The notes under the pieces: model-generated
What the model was told of the DNA's origin: nothing
The model's database searches: none
Seen by the model: the letters and a program-made list of their open reading frames with translations, nothing else
Assembly (NCBI GenBank): GCA_023132505.1
Contig: JAGLYE010000043.1
Coordinates: 1-9,570 of the forward strand
Source: Bacteroidales bacterium
Lineage (GTDB): Bacteria > Bacteroidota > Bacteroidia > Bacteroidales > B18-G4
DNA length: 9,570 bases
Direction: 5' to 3'
Made by a program: the position numbers and the translations under genes
Shown: positions 4,702 to 9,570 of the stretch, piece after piece
Position numbering within the stretch: position 1 is the first letter of the stretch
Layout of the letters: the number at the start of each line of letters is the position of its first letter

Positions 4702-6768
4702 ATAATCAAGCAATTTTTTAGCTGCTTCGAATACCTTCCCGGCATCAGGCAGTATAGCAGCTTCCAGAATCCTGTTGAAGCCAACAGGTGTAAAAGTTGA
4801 GCCTACACGTTTAACCGGCGCATCCAGGTATTCAAATGCTTTTTCATTGATGAGCCCAACGATCTCACCGCCAAAGCCCGCAAAGACTTTATCTTCATGG
4901 ACCACGAGTACCCTGTTTGTCTTTTTAACGCTTTCAATCACTGCTTCCTCATCGAGGGGGATGAGCGATCTGAGGTCAAGTACCTCCACTTCTTTACCAC
5001 TTTCATTTTTGATCTTCTCAGCAGCCTGCAGGCAGAGATGGGTTGCATTGCCATAAGTTATCATGCTGATATCGCTTCCTTCACGCCTGATGCGTGCTTT
5101 TCCAAAAGGAACTTCGAATTCCTCCGGAACAACGGATTCTGCAAGCGGGTCGTTATATAATGTCTTGGGTTCAAGGAAGATGTTTGGGCCTTCCGACCTC
5201 ATACAGGTACGGAGCAGGCCTGCTGCATCATCGGCAAAGGACGGGTAAACAATCCTTAATCCCGGGATAGTGGTTAGAGCACCTTCTATGGTTTGTGAGT
5301 GGTACAGACCGCCCCCAATATATCCTCCTGAAGCAAGCCTGATGGTTACATTAGCTGCAAACTGCCCATTGGTGCGCCAATAATCATGGCTGAGTTCCAG
5401 CAGTTGTTCCATGGCGGGCCAAAAATAATCGGCAAACTCAGCACCTTCAACCACTATACGGATCTTTTTATCGTAACGGCTCATCCCGTTTGCCGTGCCT
5501 ACAATAAAATCTTCAGCAATGGGCGCATTGAAAACTCGTGTTTTTCCAAATTCCTGCTGCATCCCTTTGGTAACATTGAAGATGCCTCCCTTATCCTTGT
5601 TGGCAACGTCCTGTCCCCAGATAAAGGTATCGGGGTTTCGCCTGAATTCTTCTTTCAGGGTAGTATTCAGTGCCTCGATAAACCGCATGCTGTTTCCGCT
5701 TCCATCAGGTAAACCATCCTTGAATTTTTTCGGCACATAGGGTTCCGGGATCACAAAATCGAATATTGTAGACGGATCAGGATCCGGTGATGTGATCACC
5801 TTCTTATGTGCAGCAGAAATCTCTTTCTTTGCTTTCTTGTCTAGAGTTTCCAGTTCTTCTTCCGAAAATATTCCGGAATATATCAGCCGTTCCCTGAATC
5901 TTTTCAGCGGGTCCTGTCCTATTGCCTCTGTTAATTCAAACTCATCACGATATAATTCGTGGCGGTCGGAATTGGAATGGGAACCCATCCTTACACAATT
6001 GGCATGGACAATGACCGGATATCCTTGGTCTTTCACATATTTCTTTGCCAGGGTCATGGCATTCATCGAATTGAATACATCCTTGCCGTTGCAATAAATG
6101 ATCTCCAGATTTTTGAAGCCTTCAAAGTTTGTGGCTGCATATGGATTGGCAGTCTGATCAGCCTTGGGTACAGAAATACCGTATTCATTATCCTGGAAGA
6201 CAAAGATCACAGGCAGTTTTTCGTTGGTAGCGCCATTAATAGCTTCATAAACATATCCTTCAGAGGTTGAGGATTCTCCCTGAGAGCTGATAGATACGCC
6301 ATCGCCGCCATAATACTTGATTGCCCTGGCAAGCCCAACAGCATGCAGGGTATGGTTACCGGTACAGGAAGAAACATTATGTATGTTCCATTCAGGCTTG
6401 GCAAAGTGGTTTGACATATGCCTTCCACCGCTTGCTACATCATCCTTTTTCGACAATCCATTCAGGATAATCTCTTCAGGCGTTAAGCCGGCTGAAATAT
6501 TTGTAAGCATGTCCCTGTAATAAGGAAACAAGTGATCAGCTTCCCTATCAAATACCTGGCCAATAGCCAGTTGTATGCCGTCATGCCCTGCATAAGGTGC
6601 ATGATAAGACCACCCCAGAGCCTGCTTAAGATAATTCGGTGCCTTATTGTCAAGCTGCCTGCCCAGTGTCATCAGATAATACCAGTTCTCAAGGACTTTC
6701 TTATCAGTGGTTTTAATATTATAAACCTTGTCCTCCCTCTTAATCTTCAACCGCTTGTTTCTGTACAT
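4699..6768 (-). CDS. Fused alpha/beta E1 component of a thiamine-dependent 2-oxoacid dehydrogenase
   Basis: A 689-residue cytoplasmic enzyme that would decarboxylate a 2-oxoacid with thiamine diphosphate and pass the acyl group to a lipoyl E2. Residues 25-340 are the alpha half. They include SGGRHMSNHF (113-122), the thiamine/Mg segment from QGESSTSEG (163-171) to FQDNEYGIS (191-199), and the SHSNSD loop (263-268). Residues about 358-689 are the beta half: WGQDV (384-388), GGIFNVT, FNAPIAED (413-420), YHSQ (489-492), IPGLRIVYPS (501-510), and a C-terminal transketolase domain with DLRSLIPLD (598-606) and VVHE (622-625). The thiamine motif normally begins GDG; here it is GES, keeping an acidic residue. 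Fused E1s of this size occur in Bacteroidota, often annotated as 2-oxoisovalerate dehydrogenase, but substrate cannot be read here. No E2 or E3 lies nearby. The gene follows the dapD-to-nitrilase string after 73 nt, and its stop overlaps palindrome copy 3. Confidence 0.92.
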   Translation of the reverse strand: MYRNKRLKIKREDKVYNIKTTDKKVLENWYYLMTLGRQLDNKAPNYLKQALGWSYHAPYAGHDGIQLAIGQVFDREADHLFPYYRDMLTNISAGLTPEEIILNGLSKKDDVASGGRHMSNHFAKPEWNIHNVSSCTGNHTLHAVGLARAIKYYGGDGVSISSQGESSTSEGYVYEAINGATNEKLPVIFVFQDNEYGISVPKADQTANPYAATNFEGFKNLEIIYCNGKDVFNSMNAMTLAKKYVKDQGYPVIVHANCVRMGSHSNSDRHELYRDEFELTEAIGQDPLKRFRERLIYSGIFSEEELETLDKKAKKEISAAHKKVITSPDPDPSTIFDFVIPEPYVPKKFKDGLPDGSGNSMRFIEALNTTLKEEFRRNPDTFIWGQDVANKDKGGIFNVTKGMQQEFGKTRVFNAPIAEDFIVGTANGMSRYDKKIRIVVEGAEFADYFWPAMEQLLELSHDYWRTNGQFAANVTIRLASGGYIGGGLYHSQTIEGALTTIPGLRIVYPSFADDAAGLLRTCMRSEGPNIFLEPKTLYNDPLAESVVPEEFEVPFGKARIRREGSDISMITYGNATHLCLQAAEKIKNESGKEVEVLDLRSLIPLDEEAVIESVKKTNRVLVVHEDKVFAGFGGEIVGLINEKAFEYLDAPVKRVGSTFTPVGFNRILEAAILPDAGKVFEAAKKLLDY

Positions 6769-6781
6769 CTTCTATTGCTTA

Positions 6782-6801
6782 TCAGGGGAACCCTTCCCTG
6801 A
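6782..6801 (-). other. Short inverted repeat in the E1 leader
   Basis: TCAGGG and CCCTGA (6 bp, perfect) are separated by 8 nt, and the stem can extend by two A-T pairs with one bulged C. On the minus strand it lies 14 nt upstream of the E1 start. It lacks a following T-tract in that direction, so it is a poor terminator. It could affect translation or be a chance palindrome. Confidence 0.3.
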
Positions 6802-6814
6802 AATTAATTTTTAT

Positions 6815-6848
6815 AAAATATAATATGGGTGGTGTATGATTCTAACAA
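6815..6848 (-). promoter_or_regulatory. Weak promoter-like motif before the E1 gene
   Basis: On the minus strand TTG (6848-6846, at the end of the nitrilase gene) and TATATTTT (6822-6815, 7 of 8 matches to TAnnTTTG) are 23 nt apart. This would give E1 its own transcript with a leader of about 40 nt. The spacing is at the long limit and the region is AT-rich, so read-through from upstream genes remains as likely. Confidence 0.27.
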
Positions 6849-7633
6849 TTATCAGCTGTGTATTGTTCAGGCCTCCTGTCATCAAAAACATGGTTCATAG
6901 AAGTGATCATCTTATCCTGTGCCAGGGTGGGATCAACATCCAGCTTAAGAATCTCATTCCGGTCAGAAGAAGCTTTTATGAGAACATCCCCGGAAGGGTT
7001 CAGGATCATGGAGTTACCGTTGAAAGCAAGTTCCTCTTCAGTCCCAATCCTGTTTGCCGTAACAATAAAGACTTTATTCATAAGGGCGATACCCGGAAGT
7101 GCCTTAGCAGCATTATGAGTAAGCAGGTTGGACGGATGGATGATTACCTCTGCTCCCTTTTGAGCAAGGATACGCCACGGCTCCGGAAACAGATAATCGA
7201 AGCAGATCTGCATCCCAAGCTTACAGATACCTATATCATACATGTTTAATCCCCCCTCACCGGGCTTGAAGAACTTTTTCTCATTCATGAAGAGGTGCAT
7301 CTTACGATAAGTGCCCAACAATCCTTCAGGCCCGATCAGCAATGATGAATTAAAAAGCTCATCACCGCATTGCTCATTGAAACCGGTAACAATGTATTGG
7401 TTATTTGTAACAGCAGCCTTATGCAGCATTTGCACATAAGCACTTTTTTCAGGCACTTCTGCCAGGTTTCGGGCCATTTCGATATTGGTAAAATTATACC
7501 CCGTAGATGCTAATTCGGGCAATACCACCAGCCCGGCATCAGTGGTTTCCAATAACTGCTTACTGATGAAGCGGATATTTTTTTCTATATCACCCAGAAT
7601 GGGCATAAATTGTATGATGGCAGCTTTGAACAT
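6842..7633 (-). CDS. Nitrilase-superfamily carbon-nitrogen hydrolase
   Basis: A complete 263-residue cytoplasmic hydrolase of the CN-hydrolase fold, acting on a non-peptide C-N bond (amide, carbamoyl or nitrile). The Glu-Lys-Cys triad is intact: E40 in VVLPELASTGY, K111 in YRKMHLF and C144 in MQICFDYLFPE. The neighbouring HPSNL (166-170) and ALMNKVFIVTANRIG (183-197) segments are typical of the superfamily. The C-terminal NPSGDVLIKA stretch is also usual. No extra domain such as glutamine-dependent NAD synthetase is attached. The ATG lies 2 nt after the TsaC stop, with a modest AGGAA upstream, so the two genes are almost certainly co-transcribed. The substrate is not identifiable; a repair amidase or omega-amidase type role is possible but unproven. 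Confidence 0.9.
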   Translation of the reverse strand: MFKAAIIQFMPILGDIEKNIRFISKQLLETTDAGLVVLPELASTGYNFTNIEMARNLAEVPEKSAYVQMLHKAAVTNNQYIVTGFNEQCGDELFNSSLLIGPEGLLGTYRKMHLFMNEKKFFKPGEGGLNMYDIGICKLGMQICFDYLFPEPWRILAQKGAEVIIHPSNLLTHNAAKALPGIALMNKVFIVTANRIGTEEELAFNGNSMILNPSGDVLIKASSDRNEILKLDVDPTLAQDKMITSMNHVFDDRRPEQYTADNC

Positions 7634-7635
7634 GG

Positions 7636-8208
7636 CTATTTCCTGATAATGGTGAATTCTCCGTTGGACTCCAGTCTGATCATGCGCGAAGCCTTTGCTG
7701 TCACGATCCTGTCGCGATGATGGTCTACGATATAATCAACACCACTCTTGATCACAGCCGGGATCTGGGAGAAGGTGACGGGATCGATCGTCCCGGAAAC
7801 ATTTGCCGAAGTAGAGATGATGGGTTTGCCAAACTGCCGGATCAGCTCTTTACAAAAGGAATCCCTTATAACCCTGATGGCAATACTGCCGTCCGATGCA
7901 ATCACATTTTTTGCAAGTCCCTTAGCACCACGGTAGATCACAGTTAAAGGGCTTTCGATGCTGTTGACCAGATCCATAGTGATATCCGGTACAATTTTGA
8001 CATATTGCGAAAGTTTTGCAGCATCATCAAGCAAAATGATCATACTTTTTGTCTCCACCCTTTGTTTTAGATGATAAATACGGTCCACTGCCTGATAGTT
8101 GGTGGCATCGCAACCAATGCCCCAGATCGTATCGGTAGGGTAAAGGATAATTTTCCCTTCATTCAGGTACGTCAGTGTATTTTTGATTTCTTCTTTCACC
8201 AAATGCAA
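7636..8208 (-). CDS. tsaC: L-threonylcarbamoyladenylate synthase, short TsaC/YrdC type
   Basis: A 190-residue enzyme making threonylcarbamoyl-AMP from threonine, bicarbonate and ATP. TsaD and partners then transfer the carbamoyl-threonine group to A37 of ANN-decoding tRNAs (t6A). YrdC-domain motifs are present: ILYPTDTIWGIGCDATN (21-37), HLKQR (46-50), PLTVIYRG (87-94), IAIRVIRD (109-116) and STSANVSG (132-139). It lacks the C-terminal extension of the longer Sua5 form. No ATG exists in a usable position. The codon at 8208 is TTG, with further TTG (8202) and GTG (8199) codons nearby. TTG at 8208 gives 22 residues before YPTD, close to the family norm. The preceding gene's stop lies in the same frame three codons upstream. 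The gene sits 6 nt after the glycosyltransferase and 2 nt before the nitrilase, within one apparent operon. Confidence 0.92.
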   Translation of the reverse strand: MHLVKEEIKNTLTYLNEGKIILYPTDTIWGIGCDATNYQAVDRIYHLKQRVETKSMIILLDDAAKLSQYVKIVPDITMDLVNSIESPLTVIYRGAKGLAKNVIASDGSIAIRVIRDSFCKELIRQFGKPIISTSANVSGTIDPVTFSQIPAVIKSGVDYIVDHHRDRIVTAKASRMIRLESNGEFTIIRK

Positions 8209-8214
8209 AATTAA

Positions 8215-9204
8215 CTATTGTATTCGCTTCATCAAGTGTTCAGTTTTAATGGTAAATGCACAATCAAAGTGCTTTTCCGGGCATTCCCTTAGGCCATGAA
8301 GGCCACAGGGCCTGCAATCCAGGTTCTTTTCTGTTTCCACAACCTTGGAATCATCTGACAGGGGCCCGAAGCCAAATGCAGGAGTAGTTGAGCAAAATAT
8401 GGCTGTTACAGGTCCATTCACAGCTGAAGCCAGGTGCATTGGTGCCGAATCATTCACAAAATTCATCCTAGCATCCCGCTGCAGAGAAGCTGTCTCGAGC
8501 AATTTTAGTTTCCCGGCAAGGTTCATGCCATTAGCATGCCCGGCGCCATTAATGATCTCTTCACATAATGCATGGTCGGCCTGAGAACCCAGAAAATATA
8601 CATACAGATCTTCAGGAAGCTGTTGAAGGAACTCCACCCACTTTTGAGCAGGATATTGTTTTGTATTCCATAAGGATGCCGGGGCTACACAAATATACTG
8701 ATGAGTCTTGTATTGGGAGGTAAGTGCGTCATCCTGTGTAGACGGATACAATGCAGGGCGCTTTTCCGGATCATCCACAAAGCGATCAATAAGTAAAAGG
8801 TTCCTTTCGGTTTCATGGAATTCTCCTGTCCGTATTTTATGTTTTACCCTATGGGAGAAAAACACTGACATGGGGTTCTTTTTAAAACCAATGGTTTTCT
8901 TCGCCCTGGAGAAAGCTGTTAAAAATCCGCTGAGGAAAAAGCGTTGTACATTCACCACCAGGTCATAACGCTCCGATTGCACATCCTTCAGGATAACATA
9001 AAGGTTTCGTAGTTTTTTATCGGATTTATCCCATACATAGAGTTTCCTCAGGTAGGGGTGAGATGCAAACAGGGATTCATTGCTTTTTTTTACCATCATA
9101 TCGATGGCCGCATCAGGGTATTTCCTGTGAAGGTTTTCCAGCAAAGGGGTTGCCAGGATCACATCGCCAATGGAGGCAGTTTGTATGATAAGGATCTTTT
9201 TCAA
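8215..9204 (-). CDS. Glycosyltransferase family 9 (heptosyltransferase-like)
   Basis: A 329-residue GT-B fold enzyme likely adding a heptose or similar sugar to lipopolysaccharide core at the inner membrane's cytoplasmic face. The N-terminal KKILIIQTASIGDVILATPLL (2-22) contains D14, at the position of the catalytic Asp of WaaC/WaaF. The C-terminal half has APASLWNTKQYP (174-185, with K182), FLGSQAD (204-210), and FVNDSAPMHLAS (249-260), the nucleotide-sugar loop. Cysteines C297, C300, C308 and C315 form the CxxC...CP...C cluster found in many family members. The start must be TTG: it gives the canonical N-terminus, and an in-frame TGA lies two codons upstream. The gene follows dapD by 16 nt and precedes tsaC by 6 nt. 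The acceptor and exact sugar cannot be told; it is not necessarily WaaC or WaaF. Confidence 0.9.
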   Translation of the reverse strand: MKKILIIQTASIGDVILATPLLENLHRKYPDAAIDMMVKKSNESLFASHPYLRKLYVWDKSDKKLRNLYVILKDVQSERYDLVVNVQRFFLSGFLTAFSRAKKTIGFKKNPMSVFFSHRVKHKIRTGEFHETERNLLLIDRFVDDPEKRPALYPSTQDDALTSQYKTHQYICVAPASLWNTKQYPAQKWVEFLQQLPEDLYVYFLGSQADHALCEEIINGAGHANGMNLAGKLKLLETASLQRDARMNFVNDSAPMHLASAVNGPVTAIFCSTTPAFGFGPLSDDSKVVETEKNLDCRPCGLHGLRECPEKHFDCAFTIKTEHLMKRIQ

Positions 9205-9220
9205 GGATCAAGCCAAATAT

Positions 9221-9570
9221 CTATACCTGAATATCAAATTCCCTCAGGGCATCATTCAGGGACGTTTTTATATCGGTGGATGCTTTTCGTTTGCCGATGA
9301 TGAGCGCACAGGATACCTGGAACTCACCTGCATTGAATTTCTTGGGAAAGCTGCCCGGGATCACCACTGATCGTTCCGGGACCTCACCTTTGATCTCTAT
9401 CGGTGAATCACCTGAAACGTCGATGATCCTGGTAGACTGTGTGAGAACTACATTGGCTCCAAGCACTGCTTCTTTTCTTACCCTTACCCCTTCAACCACG
9501 ATCGACCTTGAGCCAATAAAGCAATTATCTTCGATGATGACCGGTGCTGCCTGAACGGGTTCCAATACTC
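9221..9570 (-). CDS. dapD: Tetrahydrodipicolinate N-succinyltransferase, C-terminal part (gene continues beyond the window)
   Basis: About 116 C-terminal residues are visible; the 5' end is cut by the window edge. The enzyme transfers succinyl from succinyl-CoA to 2,3,4,5-tetrahydropyridine-2,6-dicarboxylate on the succinylase route to meso-diaminopimelate and lysine. The visible part starts in [20 protein letters not shown] and continues through [19 protein letters not shown], hexapeptide-repeat coils of the left-handed beta helix. It then reads [18 protein letters not shown] and a terminal [11 protein letters not shown]. I recall E. coli DapD as having [20 protein letters not shown] and QSTRIYD in the same places, so the assignment is firm. 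The first Met-like codon in the visible frame (9565) is an internal TTG, not a start. It appears to be the upstream member, in the visible part, of the string leading to the glycosyltransferase, tsaC and nitrilase genes. Confidence 0.94.
   Translation of the reverse strand, partial: [115 protein letters not shown]

Noticed and set aside
7779..7795. CGGGA...TCCCG palindrome with GATCGATC in the loop
   Set aside because: It lies inside the tsaC coding region, has a 5-bp stem, no T-tract, and encodes conserved-looking protein sequence.

Overview
The window looks like chromosome from a member of the Bacteroidota, probably an environmental Bacteroidales-type organism. The evidence is a type IX secretion (T9SS) C-terminal sorting domain, candidate promoters of the Bacteroidota type (TTG, then about 17-20 nt, then TAnnTTTG), almost no Shine-Dalgarno sequences upstream of host genes, and a fused alpha/beta E1 2-oxoacid dehydrogenase. 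The lineage is inferred from these traits; no rRNA or marker tree is available here.

Right part (9570 down to 4699, minus strand): a tight gene string reads dapD (its 5' part lies beyond the window), a family 9 glycosyltransferase, a TsaC-type threonylcarbamoyl-AMP synthase and a nitrilase-family amidohydrolase. The gaps are 16, 6 and 2 nt, so they are very probably co-transcribed. After 73 nt comes a 689-residue alpha/beta-fused E1 dehydrogenase, which may read through from the operon or use its own weak promoter. The jobs are lysine/peptidoglycan precursor synthesis, cell-surface glycan assembly, tRNA t6A modification, an unassigned C-N hydrolysis, and 2-oxoacid oxidation. They look like housekeeping rather than one pathway.

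Middle (2917 to 4701): the only plus-strand gene encodes a REP-associated tyrosine transposase (RAYT, Y1/HUH family). It lies between two near-identical perfect palindromes, and a third copy sits 1.1 kb away after the stop codon of a T9SS cargo gene. Two of the copies are identical over 35 nt in opposite orientation, and each copy is followed by a T-tract like an intrinsic terminator. This REPtron-like arrangement is the most interesting content of the window. The transposase gene is clearly more AT-rich than its neighbours and has a strong Shine-Dalgarno sequence, unlike them.

Left part (3921 down to 33, minus strand): a secreted T9SS-sorted protein of unknown function, a periplasmic S41 C-terminal processing protease, and a dihydroorotate-dehydrogenase-like flavoprotein that lacks the usual catalytic motif. 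The first 28 bases are a short run of degenerate 7-nt tandem repeats that may continue beyond the window. No stretch over 300 nt lacks a gene.
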